DNA of 64,000 bases from Aaosphaeria pasadenensis. Taxonomy: Eukaryota; Ascomycota; Dothideomycetes; Pleosporales. Shown piece after piece: positions 53,994 through 64,000 of the stretch (the stretch's first letter is position 1; each line of letters begins with the position of its first letter). Position numbers and translations under genes: made by a program. Location: contig JAKLMB010000004.1 of the NCBI GenBank assembly GCA_022813625.1, forward strand, positions 372,001-436,000. Reading direction: 5' to 3'. Under the pieces are notes generated by a model, which made no database searches, was not told the DNA's origin, and was given only the letters and a program-made list of their open reading frames with translations.

Positions 53994-54419
53994 TCAGACG
54001 GCATTGGCGCTCTTCAGCAGGCCGTTGAGCTCGGAGCCCTTCTTGCTCTGGAGGTCCGAGTTGCCGCCGATGTGCTTCTTGCCGATGAAGATGTTGGGCA
54101 CGGTGCGCTGGCCCGTGAGCTCCTGGAGCGTGGACTGGATCTCTGAGCCGTCGTCTAATCGCACGTTCTTTGTTAGTGGGTGTTTCTTCAAAGTGTGTGT
54201 GTATGTCGTCATATGGGCAAAATTGTGCAGGATGAGGTAGGGTAACGTATGGTAAGGACAAGACATACCGATCTGGTCGAGCTCGATGGCGTAGAACTTT
54301 GCGCCGCTCTTGCTGAGGAGCTCCTTCGCGGCGGAGCAGTAGGGGCAGTAGGACTTGGAGAAGACGGCGACGGGGTTCTCGTCGATGATGGACTGGACCT
54401 TGGTCTTGGTGGCGGCCAT
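53994..54419 (-). CDS. Dithiol glutaredoxin
   Basis: Small thiol oxidoreductase that reduces disulfides and glutathionylated proteins with glutathione. Exons 54419-54269 and 54154-53994 with a 114-bp intron (GTATGT donor, ATTAG acceptor, phase 1) give 103 residues. The active site is Cys25-Pro-Tyr-Cys28 in SKSYCPYC. The cis-Pro loop TVPNIFIG (68-75) and the glutathione-binding GGNSDL follow. Size and motifs match classical yeast Grx1/Grx2-type enzymes, not monothiol CGFS types. The ATG at 54419 has an ACAATGGC context. The frame stays open upstream without an ATG and reads like a mitochondrial presequence (see findings), so a second isoform is possible. It diverges from the LMBR1 gene. Confidence 0.93.
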   Translation of the reverse strand: MAATKTKVQSIIDENPVAVFSKSYCPYCSAAKELLSKSGAKFYAIELDQIGMSCPYHTLPYLILHNFAHMTTYTHTLKKHPLTKNVRLDDGSEIQSTLQELTGQRTVPNIFIGKKHIGGNSDLQSKKGSELNGLLKSANAV

Positions 54420-55810
54420 TGTTCCGGGGCTGGAGGCGCGGGTGAAGAAGCTGCGGATGAAGGAAATGGTTGCGGTGTTGAGAGGGCCGAGGCGCCTTTT
54501 TTGGTTTCTATGAAGAGGGCGGGGTAAGTATTATGATGAGTACGTTTGTTGGGGATGTAGGAGATGGAGATTAAGATGAAGATGAAGATGAAGATGGGAA
54601 GGACTACGTACTGGTAGAAGAGGGGTGGTTTTATGTGGTTGAGGTACGGAGTATAAGGTAGAGAGAGGCTAACAATAGAGTAGAAGGTGTGAAATAGTGA
54701 TTTGGAATGGAGGTTCGAGATGGATGGATGATTAATAACTATTTGAATGCGCGCCCCGCATGTAGTTACTGTCTGTCTATGTATGTAAGAGAGGATGTCG
54801 TAGGTGGGAGTACAAGGTACGAGAAAGGAAATTGATTAGTCTAGTCACTATTACAGTTTACCTAGGTTAGGTACTCGTAGTTACGACATACTCATCGACT
54901 CGTACAGTAGGGAAAAGTCGCCTCAATTGCGTAGGGCAGAGCCTTTTGCGTAGGGCAGTCTGGAAATGATGCAATCCACTCTCCACTCTCACAGTCTCCA
55001 CTCTCTACTCTCCGTCCCCATCTCCCTTTGAGTCCATTTCCTTTTCCTTTTCCCTTTGCCTTTGCCTGTCCCTTTTTCTCTTTTTCCGTTTCCCGGCCAG
55101 ATCGGCCTAAAATCGGGGATCGAGGAATTACTTACATATACCGTAGTTAGCGTATGTACATACATGCATCACTGAAGCCTGAGACAAAGCGCCTGGTTGA
55201 TGATGGATGTACCATCTACAGTGTAATAATCCAACCATAATGATTTGAGTAATTGCTGCTACGAGGTATGATATATGGTATTAGTAATGTCAGACATACA
55301 GTATGGTATGGAAGTTGCCAGTAATGATGGAAGGGCTCACAGGGGAGACGAGGCACAGTCAGGAACGTCAGGGTCCAACTGCTAACTAACCTACTCGTAA
55401 CCATCCGTGCCATCATCCTACAGGTACTCGTATCTATCTGGTCTGTTCTGCTCTGCTCTGATCACGTCTCATTTTCACCTACATCCAAACCCCCCACGAC
55501 CACTTCATCACGCTTGTGCGCATCTATACACTCACACATACTCCGTGCTTGCAGACAAATACTTTAACTGTCTGGAAGGTGAAAAGATATGGACCATCGA
55601 TAGACCCGGGATCTCGCCCTTCCGATTCCGAACTTGAAGCTTTCCGTGACGTTCCACCATCCCCCGGCCGCTGTCCGTCACCTGTCGTCTGTCTCGACAG
55701 GCCGCGACGACTTATTAGGCATCACTCGATAGAAGATCCGGCGTCGCCTCAGCTACCCTGTACAGTAGAGTCGCACTGCAGTCTGCGTCTCGTTGATCTT
55801 CGCCATCGCA
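54420..55810. promoter_or_regulatory. Divergent intergenic region, glutaredoxin / LMBR1
   Basis: About 1.4 kb with promoters for both genes. It contains a TACGGAGTA motif (54645-54653), TACCTAGGTT (54859-54868), purine/pyrimidine tracts at 54995-55090, and a four-codon upstream ORF at 55589-55603 in the LMBR1 leader. No independent gene seen. Confidence 0.5.
54573..54596. repeat. (AAGATG)4 hexamer repeat
   Basis: Four perfect AAGATG units upstream of the glutaredoxin gene. Confidence 0.85.
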
Positions 55811-57913
55811 ATGGCATCCACTACCGCGGGTTCGACCGCATTCTTCGTCCTATCTCTCCTCACCGTCTGCACACTCGTCCTGCTGCTTCTCCGATACTAC
55901 CTCCCGCTTCGCTCGACACCCGCATACGTAACCGTACCCGTCTTCCTAGCGATCGCGCTGCCTGCCAGCATCGTCCTGCTCGTCCCAATCGACCTCGCAA
56001 GTAGCGCCGGAACCGACACAGACGGAACCAGAGGTGTGACTCTCTCCGATAAGGTCGTCTTTAAATCATGGCGGGTAACATACTGGCTCACGTTTTCTCT
56101 GACGTGGATCATACTGCCCTACCTGGGAGAATACTGCGACTCAGGATATAGGGAGCCGAAGGCCCGCTTGTTGTATGCCGTCCGGAGTAATGGACGATTC
56201 CAGCTCATGCAGCTCGGCTTGGGGATCGTCGGGGCGGTATATTTCTTCTGGGAGAATGGATTCCACTTCGAAACACTCAAAGGTCTGGTCATGGCATTGG
56301 CCTATCTGTGGGGTTTGGTGCTGGCCATTTACCTCATGGGACACGGATTGGTCGCATTCCCGAGGACGCTATATCGACATGCGAGCATCAGCGAAAGATT
56401 GAAGAGGCTACAAAGCCATGCGCCAAAACTACACGATAAGTTGACCGAGTCACTGGACAAGCTCGATGAATACGAGGCGCAAGTGGTGCAGTTGAAACAA
56501 AGGAAGAACGGAATCACGCGAGAGTTCAAGGAGTGGATCGACGAGCTGGGAGAGGGAGGAAATGTGCAGGAGAGCAGGGCGGGTAGGAGCAGTGCCGCCG
56601 TCGTACCACCCGTGGTCACGGAGAGATATCTTGCCGAGTTGACGAGGAAATTGAAGAGAGCAAGACACGCAAAGGTTAGGTTTCTGAATGAATGGGACGA
56701 ATTGGTTGGGAAAGCCATCAAGACGCAGGCCATCCTCGACTCGAAAGCATCCAAACGACTCGAGTTCAAGAACACGGTATACGACGCTCCGCAATCCGGC
56801 CTTCTATCTCGATATACCATCTTAACACCATACACGCGATATCACTACCATGTACATGTTATCCCCGCCCTTTACTATCTCGCCTCCTTCATCACATCAC
56901 TGGCTTCAATCTGCATAGTGTGGTCCGAGTGTGTGAAGTTCTTCGAGCAGCCCAAGCTCTGTCTCGTAGGTCTGACCGTCATCCACCACCCCTCATCCTC
57001 TCGAGGTCAGATCGGTTTCGCCGGCCAACTCATTGCAGCAGCATGGATCTGCTACATGTGCATATGTGCCTTCTTTTCCCTCACTGAGGTCAAGATCTGG
57101 GGTAACCGCGCCCTAGTCAAACGCCACACCTACCAGGAGTCCGCAACATGGTACGGCCTGCAAGTCGCCAAACTCACCGTGCCTCTTGCCTACAACTTCG
57201 TCACCTTCACGCCGCCCACGATCTACAAAGATACCAGTTTTCACAAGTTCCTGGGCAAGTACATCGTGCTCACGCCACTGGGCGAGGGCTTCTCAAGCTA
57301 CTTCCCCGTGTTCATTCTGATCCCAGTCTTCGCGAGCGGGTTCGGTCTCTACGGCCGCATCAAGAACATCTGCGGCTTCGGCGACCTCCTAGAGGACGAA
57401 GACGATAGCGAAGGTGCCGTCTTCGGCACGGGAAGCTGGCGCGAGGGTAGGGCGCTCATCGAACGGGAGATCCAAGGTGCGAGCGGCAACGCTCTGGGAC
57501 TGTCCTCACGCTCTGCCACCGCCGCTGGCGCAACGGGCACAACGACATCCCCGCCAAACGAACGGTACACCGACGACCCCTCCACATCCTCATCAGCATC
57601 CAATGCACCAACTTCCACCACAACAAATACTAGGTCCTCAGCACCCTCGCGAACCCTTCTCGCAGACCGAGAACGCCGCCGTCCACGCGCCATTCCCGAG
57701 GATGACGACTCCGGGAACTTCTTCACCGACTTCGCAGATCGCGTGAAGAACACGTTTGACTCCACAGACTTCACCTTTACGCGTCCAAAATGGATGGGCG
57801 GGGACGACGATGAGGACGCCGGTCAAAGTAGTAGCACAGGCGGAAGAGACAGGACGGAGGGGTGGATGAATCTTTTCGGGGGCAGGGCCGAGGAGGGAAG
57901 AGTGAGGCTATAG
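55811..57913 (+). CDS. LMBR1-domain multi-pass membrane protein
   Basis: Single-exon gene, 700 residues. Nine hydrophobic segments are visible at about 9-31, 40-60, 86-106, 128-147, 157-183, 350-373, 401-423, 446-466 and 485-513. A long cytosolic loop (about 184-345) between TM5 and TM6 carries a coiled coil, the layout of LMBR1/LIMR proteins. Family-typical stretches are RVTYWLTFSLTWIILPYLGEY, LVAFPRTLYRHAS, the PxCLVGLTVIHH loop, and TPLGEGFSSYFPVFILIP. The C-terminal ~180 residues are Ser/Thr/Asp-rich and probably disordered, ending with an FTDFADRVKNTFDS amphipathic segment. Related proteins are lipocalin receptors, cobalamin transporters or signalling adaptors in animals; the fungal role is unknown. 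The ATG at 55811 is the first in frame. The gene is intronless. Confidence 0.88.
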   Translation: MASTTAGSTAFFVLSLLTVCTLVLLLLRYYLPLRSTPAYVTVPVFLAIALPASIVLLVPIDLASSAGTDTDGTRGVTLSDKVVFKSWRVTYWLTFSLTWIILPYLGEYCDSGYREPKARLLYAVRSNGRFQLMQLGLGIVGAVYFFWENGFHFETLKGLVMALAYLWGLVLAIYLMGHGLVAFPRTLYRHASISERLKRLQSHAPKLHDKLTESLDKLDEYEAQVVQLKQRKNGITREFKEWIDELGEGGNVQESRAGRSSAAVVPPVVTERYLAELTRKLKRARHAKVRFLNEWDELVGKAIKTQAILDSKASKRLEFKNTVYDAPQSGLLSRYTILTPYTRYHYHVHVIPALYYLASFITSLASICIVWSECVKFFEQPKLCLVGLTVIHHPSSSRGQIGFAGQLIAAAWICYMCICAFFSLTEVKIWGNRALVKRHTYQESATWYGLQVAKLTVPLAYNFVTFTPPTIYKDTSFHKFLGKYIVLTPLGEGFSSYFPVFILIPVFASGFGLYGRIKNICGFGDLLEDEDDSEGAVFGTGSWREGRALIEREIQGASGNALGLSSRSATAAGATGTTTSPPNERYTDDPSTSSSASNAPTSTTTNTRSSAPSRTLLADRERRRPRAIPEDDDSGNFFTDFADRVKNTFDSTDFTFTRPKWMGGDDDEDAGQSSSTGGRDRTEGWMNLFGGRAEEGRVRL

Positions 57914-58838
57914 TGACCTGATTGATTCCCATCATCTATTTGATCTGCTTCGGGCCCTACGGCTCAATCGTCGATGAGAGAGAGTAAGAGTACTTCGAGT
58001 GTTTTCCCTGCATGGCGTGGGCGTTCTTCCCCTTTTTCTTTTCCTTCCTTTGCTACCACTTTTCGACATGCATAGAATCGGAATTTCATGTTGGATTCAG
58101 ACAACCCAACTCACAACTAATATCACTCTTCTTTTTATGTCACAACAGGGCTCGGGCATCCCTTTCTTTCATGACTGACTGCCCGATTCTCTATCTCTTT
58201 TTTGGTTCCTTTTTCCACGTTCGCTATCAGGCGAATGGGTGGATTGTGGATAGATGGGGTTGATAGATAAGATATAATGTACGTATAGGTTTAATTGTAA
58301 TAGTAATAAATCATCTAAGATAAACGAAAACATGTAAATCGGATAAAGTAAAAAATTATAGGTCTTTTATCCTTGCTTGTGGGGTGTTGATTATTTCTAT
58401 ACTATATGTAGTTGTGTACACAACATGTACTCATTGATAGATAAAACATCTCAACCAGTATCCCATGAATTCTCGGGAATCACAAATCTTTGGGTGGCCC
58501 CTGTATTCACATCTCTGAGGGTTGAATATAGGAGCCCAGGACTTGCTAGACACAAAGATTGATAAAGTCCAGCAGTGATGCCCGCCTTGCTTGAATGAGG
58601 TATTGGGGTTAGAAAACGAGATATTTATATAGAGCTTGTTTTCTTGAAGCTTTTCCATGCCCCAGAGTTTCCGAGCAGCTACGTGCGTTTTTAAAGTTTA
58701 GTAAGTATGATTTCCAAAAGTCAACCCATTGCAGGATTCATCTTGTTATTGAACCCGGATCTTGCATTCTTGCATTGAAGGACCATGTGAGGGCAGCACC
58801 CTCATTGGACAAACCCGGCCAATGGAACAAGGCTGAGG
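57914..58838. other. Spacer between LMBR1 and deaminase-domain genes
   Basis: 925 bp in tandem orientation. T-rich and A/T-rich (58000-58370), fitting a 3' UTR and terminator region; the right end should hold the promoter of the next gene. A four-codon upstream ORF starts at 58822 in its leader. No gene seen. Confidence 0.5.
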
Positions 58839-60454
58839 ATGCACTCGAAATCTGTGGAAGTCATTGGAAATAACGATCAACGAAGGATATCAAGTATTTT
58901 GTTGCCATTGTTTGTAGAGGTTCTCCACGGTTTCCATCGCTCAACTTTGGCAGTGCCACAAGGCACAACGTTCGATATGATCCCACAACAGTGGCAGTCG
59001 GTGGTGGATCACTCTAGGAGGCCACCTTCCACCAGTACACCTATTGTTCCCCGATCTCCTCGAGCTTTGAGATCGCAGCTTCCCCAGAGAACGTCGCTAT
59101 CTTTATTAGAATCCCTCCAGGCCGAGATTGGACAGCTCGAAACAAAGAAACTGTATCCCCGCCTTTCTCTATATCGTGCACTTACGGAGTTTAAGAGCAA
59201 CAACACACCACGTCAATTAACTGGTGACCAGACACGGGATGCTCGCAGAAACTTCTTGGATTCCTTCTCGTATCTCTGCGATGTTAAGAAGGGTGGGAGC
59301 ACAGTCACGGCTGCCGCGTTGCAAAGTCTCGAGCTGAGTGACATTCTTTGGCTCGCTGCCAACGAAGGCATATCCGATAGCACTCTAGCATATGCGAAGA
59401 CTATACTACGAAGATTGCAGGCCGTGTCTACACAGAATCGTAAGCAGCTTCAAGATAGCATCTTCGAACTCGCTGTTGTGCAATGCAGTCACCGCGTTCA
59501 ATATTACAAAGCCGAAGTTCAAAATTACGCAAAATGGTGCAGGATCGCCCTGAAACATGTCCAGCGGGACGATAATGGTGAGTAACCGCTCGAGCACCCG
59601 AACGCCGTTCTAACGTCCGATTGATCCCAGTGCAATCTTTGAGACGAGCCTTCAGAAAGCTGTCCGAGCCTGGCCCAAACATGGAAATGGGGGAGTACAT
59701 CAAACTCTGCTATGAGATGAGAAGTGCAGGTAACGGAATTTACCAACGCACAAAGGAAGCGTCAGAGAATGAGGGAGATGACTTCAGCAATTTAGCACAC
59801 TACATCTGGCGTCTTGGTGCTACGCGCGCTCATGCGAACTCTGTGGTGGAATCTATGATCGCCGTTCCATCTCTGCAACGCATCTCAGAGATCCGGACTC
59901 TTGCGCCTCCCACCATTGATGACAAGACTATCCACCCAGACTGCCATAGTCCTCATGAAATCCTCCAAGACATCTTTGCTGAGACTAACTCTTACAACCC
60001 TCTACAGGCCAAGAATGCATTCATGCGGCTGTTCGAATTGGATCCACCAAGACAAAGGCCAATTCGACAAAAAGTAGTGTCCTACCAGCCGATACGTACG
60101 AGAGTTCACGCGGAACTACAGCTTGCAGATATGTTCAGCAGATCAAAGAACATTATGTTTGTGGATAACGACAAGTATATTGGCTGCAGCAAGCCCGCAT
60201 GCTACTTCTGTTACAACTGGCTCTATAACAAGAAATACGTGCCGCCAGCAACACACCATAAAATCATCTTAGGGTGCCGGGGGCCCGACCATGATCTCAA
60301 TGTAAACGGTGCCAGCATCAACAGAGACGTGTACTCGAAGATTATCCGCCAGATTGACCAAGATATCATTGATTTCCTCGGACGAGAATCTACGCCTCAA
60401 AGACATCAATACATGTCTACGGAAGCTTCGAGCCAGACCACGAGCATGATCTGA
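58839..60454 (+). CDS. OTT_1508-like deaminase-domain protein
   Basis: Exons 58839-59577 and 59631-60454 with a 53-bp intron (GTGAGT donor, ATCCCAG acceptor, phase 1) give 520 residues. The N-terminal ~340 residues are helical, with no recognised domain. The C-terminal part has the two zinc signatures of the cytidine-deaminase-like fold: His406-Ala-Glu408 in RVHAELQLADMF, and Cys437-x2-Cys440 within YIGCSKPACYFCYNWL. A third Cys (432) sits in the same loop. HAE plus GCSKPxCYxC is what I know from the OTT_1508-like deaminases, a fungal-expanded family related to polymorphic-toxin nucleic-acid deaminases. The fungal members are uncharacterised; roles in nucleic-acid editing or defence are speculation. 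All zinc and catalytic residues are intact. The start is the first in-frame ATG; Met at 58977 is an alternative. No signal peptide. Confidence 0.75.
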
Positions 60455-63400
60455 TCTGATCGCGGCGATGGGTAGGAAATTTACGGTGTGCTTGATTTGG
60501 GTGACAGGATGGTTGAATACGTAGTCGGTGGAAATTGATTGTGGTGGATGCTACCTACTTTCACTTCAAAGTTATCGTAATGATTTTCCTACGTAAATGC
60601 TTTTACTTGCTACCAAGTGCTTCGATGTTTCCGTGTCAAACAATTCAAATACGGGGTTTATGAGTGCTAAATATCATAAGTGATCGACGACGAAGTTCAT
60701 CCATGATATAACGCACTGCTAAACTCAATTAGCTATTGCTATCTAGCCATAGCAAAACACAAGTGCAACAATAACAGGCGTTGTCCTATCATCGATCACA
60801 CATTCTCACTAACATGCTCAACAAAACCTCTGCACTTCAATATCTCCTTTCCTTCGGGCAGCAGCACGTCAGGAAAATCGTCTCCCCGACACCATCCAAA
60901 CATGGCATCAACAATGCACGACCAAACGTCCAATTGTGTGCCCCTGATATTGGACTTACGCGCACTCAATCACCTACCCATCTCACACGTCGTACGTATA
61001 CTCACGCCCCATGGTCCGCATCATTTCGATTCCAACTCCCTCTCGGTTCCGCATTCTCCAAGCGAGCTTCCTTCAGTACATTGCTTTTTCCTCCTTATCA
61101 TTTTTTGCTTTTTTTCATCCTGTCACCACGCCTCCTATTGGCCCCACCTCACCTCCAATCAGACATCCAAACAGCAACACAGCAGGCAGACACTGAGGCG
61201 CCCGTCTTACCCCGGATCTACGCAGGGGGAAAGGGGGAGTCTGGGAGAGTGCGAATGGTCGTGCCCTGCCCCACGACTGGCACGGACATTGTCGACGAAT
61301 GAACGGATGGGTAGATGTAATGGAAGGCAAAGGCGCGGCATCGTGAGCGCGGTGTTTTCGTGCTCGTGCTCGTGCTCATGCTTACAACGGGAAACGCACC
61401 CCAGACGGACGGACGACGAGAATTGGAAATTACTTGGTTTGGAGGGAGAGGCACGAGGCACGAGGTCACTTTTGCGGGAATTTTCTGTCGTTATTGTTTG
61501 TATTGCTTGCTTACTTGCTCTTTCTCGTGAGATGAGATGATGGGGGTTCTATTTGGAGGTACGTGAATGTGTACATACATGGGAGATGCTGGCTACAGTG
61601 GCGGGAGTGTATGTACTACGGTTCGTTGGTTGGTTCTTGTACCTGCCTTGTATATCATATCATATCATACCACATCATGTAGATGTATGTATGTGTGTAT
61701 GTACATGTGACTTCGCCAATCCACCCGCGCCATCGTGGCTTGTAAGAAAGGAGATCCGACGAGCTGTGACGTCTAGGTACTGAGTTGAAGCTGGAGTTAG
61801 TCGGATGGTTGGATAGCAGCGTGCATGGCATCGACGTGGTTCAGCTGCGGTGGTGGTTTTGGGCAGCGCAGCGCAGGGCCATGTATGGGGACGATATCAC
61901 TTGTACTCAGGTAAGGTATACTTTGTCGACGAAACATGTGGCGTTTTTGCTTCTCGGCCCAGCGATCAACTTCGATTCGATTTCGCTTCCCGCGACGACA
62001 ATGGGCATCCATTGTGCTCGGTGCTTTTACTGGTCTTCTGTGCGGAGTATGTAGGCATGTACCTGTAAATGGACGTTTGATGCAGGAATCGACGGGCGGG
62101 AAGGAAAAGTCTTTCGAGCTGATGATCATATTTTTTGCACAAGAGGTCGGCGAGCGAGTTAGAAAGGTCAGCACAGGGCGAATATGACGGGACGAGGAAG
62201 AGTTTGAGGGCGCTCGTGATGAGTCGTTTTCTCCCCCTTTGGATGATGATGGTGATGAGGTTGAGGATGCTGCATGCGCGGGAAGGAATCTGGGGTTGTG
62301 GAGGTAGAGAAGGATGAGGAGGTGAGGATAGAGAAAATATTGGCTGGGTTCTTCATTGGATGTTGGAGATTTGGAGAGTATGATGCAAGTTCACGATAGA
62401 TTTCTTGTAATATTGGAAATGCATGTATGGAGTAAAAGGGAACGTGACACAAGGAGACGAGACGGGAGGATTTAGACGAGGGTCATGCGGATATGCTTGA
62501 GAAGATAATTTTTAGAGTATTTTGAGGTATGATGCTGGTGATTCACGATGCAAGTTTTGACAATTTCACGAAGCACAGCCAGCAAAGACGAAGTGTTGTC
62601 CTCGCGTGCATTTGTGTGCAGTTGAGTGTAGTGTGTAGTCACTGCAGTGCTGTTCACGATAGTCTAATTCGTGAGTCATCGGGGCCCACGTTGCGGTGCA
62701 TGCAGGACACATGCGGCCAGCAAAGTACCGCCAGCAGCATCTGAAACGAAGCTACAGAAAGTGCATATGCACGTTTAATCATTGGCGATGACGCTGGCAA
62801 ACATTTTTTCTTTGCAAACGAGGGTATGCCCCATCGTCGGTTCCAAATGAAGCCGTTGAAGGTGACGATGGCAGAGAGCAGAGCATGCATTGATGTCGCG
62901 GCGCATATTGATGTCGAGGTTTACCGCTGCCCAACTCCGCTTGACGTCGGCTCATCGCGCACATGACGAGACTCCGTGCGAGATCCAACGTCCCCCGGTC
63001 AAGCTGAGAGACATGCCGAATATGGTAACGGATCAGTGGGCGAGTTTATGCTCACGATGCACGATCAACCGAGCGTCTCTATGTTTCCGTGGGGCAACAA
63101 TTCACGTCAAGTCGAATGACGAGTGCCGCCACAGTACCGGTGCTACCGGCGGTACTTACTGGAACGGATGAAGCAGAAGCCATCAGTGTGGGGATGGAAA
63201 TGAGGCGCAGTTGGCAGCAGGTCGGATGAGCAGCATGGACAAGCCGAAGAACAAGCAAGGCAAGAGAAAGAAGGAGGATTCCGGAATCGCCATATCCCAC
63301 TAATTACTACTGCAGCCTCTGCAGATGCCGTATGCACCTGTACATGCACCTGCAAAGATGAAACACAGACGATATCGATAGCACCGCTGTTATGGGTCGA

Positions 63401-64000
63401 CGATAGGCCAGGCCGGGGTCGAGCACCGTTGTCAAGGGTTGCGTAATCCCTATGGAATGCTTCAAGTCCATTGTCCTTTGTACCACTTGTTGACCTCGAT
63501 TCTTTAGGGGAAGCAATTGATTGAAACGGCCATAACTGTAGTGTAGTCTGGTGGTCCGGATCAAGAGATTCAAGACTCCAGAGCCGCCTGCCCGCATCCG
63601 CGAGTACCAGATCCCTACTTCCGGCTCGTTGTGAGGCTACTGGGTGTATTGTACAATTTTTAGCAATGTCCCCTAAAGACCCTTAGACTACACTAATAAT
63701 ATCGACATGTAGAAGTAGTCAAGATAGGTTACAATATGTAGACTACGCCAATTCTCTGCTTTGTACGAGTAGGTATACGGTACGCTATGTCCACGGCCGG
63801 AGTCATGTAACCGCGCATGAATGATGCTAACAATCGTCCTTCGATTAGTGTCGGAACTGAGTTTAGACAGTCTACTGAGGTGATGATTAGTAGTAGTAGT
63901 AACTATAGTCGTAGACAAGAATAACTTGAGAATTCTAGTGTTCACGGTTGCATTCTCATGTCATGGAGAGATAGAGAGAGAGATGTTGGCAGACGGACAA
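60455..64000. other. Gene-free right end
   Basis: About 3.5 kb in which I can support no gene. Long frames at 60781-61302 and 60902-61540 use rare codons (ATA, TTA, CTA) and change character along their length. Simple repeats occur at 61359-61382 (CGTGCT) and about 61651-61676 (ATATC), and a TAG run near 63888-63902. Confidence 0.5.
61359..61382. repeat. (CGTGCT)n hexamer repeat
   Basis: Four CGTGCT-type units, the last with a CATGCT variant. Confidence 0.75.

Noticed and set aside
60902..61540. 212-codon frame starting in a good ATG context
   Set aside because: Uses rare codons (ATA, TTA, CTA) early, changes composition along its length, has no domain or signal peptide and no convincing splice partners.

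Overview
The window is a piece of a filamentous ascomycete (Pezizomycotina-type) genome. Genes are split by short introns, mostly 47-60 bp with a few of 100-177 bp, with GTRNGT-like donors and CTAAC/CTAAT branch sites. There are long gene-free spacers, CT-rich promoters, and typical filamentous-fungal genes: Mkk1/2-type MAPKK, Dsc2-like rhomboid pseudoprotease, Erg27, a rhodopsin-domain/PTH11-like receptor, an LMBR1 protein and an OTT_1508-like deaminase. I cannot fix genus or class from sequence alone.

Left part (1-13.2 kb): the N-terminal part of VPS13 (minus, runs off the window) faces a twin-CX9C Emi1/DUF3128 protein. Then come an intronless cytosolic Hsp70 (minus) with a well-preserved heat-shock promoter, a DUF3429 mitochondrial-type membrane protein, and glycerol kinase.

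13.2-27 kb is gene-poor. It holds one tiny three-exon gene (54 codons, Cys/His-rich), which single-frame ORF calling misses, and then ERG27 (sterol 3-ketoreductase). From 27 to 36 kb lie a coiled-coil protein with a centrosomin-N-like segment, a Dsc2-like protein, cytosolic Phe-tRNA synthetase beta and a cell-wall-integrity MAPKK.

36-47 kb is another gene-poor, simple-repeat-rich stretch. In its middle sits a head-to-tail trio of paralogous small secreted six-cysteine proteins at about 1.4-kb spacing, with shared promoter motifs (39.9-43.7 kb). This is the most unusual locus in the window and looks like an effector-type tandem family. A GC-biased, terminal-exon-like fragment at 46.2 kb may be a gene remnant.

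47-60.5 kb is gene-dense again: a rhodopsin-domain membrane protein convergent with an amino-acid permease, the PP2A scaffold subunit (eight exons), a dithiol glutaredoxin with a presequence-like open frame upstream of its ATG, an LMBR1 membrane protein, and the deaminase-domain protein. 60.5-64 kb shows no convincing gene. No tRNA, rRNA, transposon or CRISPR was found.

The housekeeping genes do not form one pathway. Regulatory themes visible in the sequence are heat-shock/stress elements on Hsp70, a shared upstream element on the three secreted-protein genes, and two over-represented intergenic motifs (TACTCCGTA and TACCTAGGTA).
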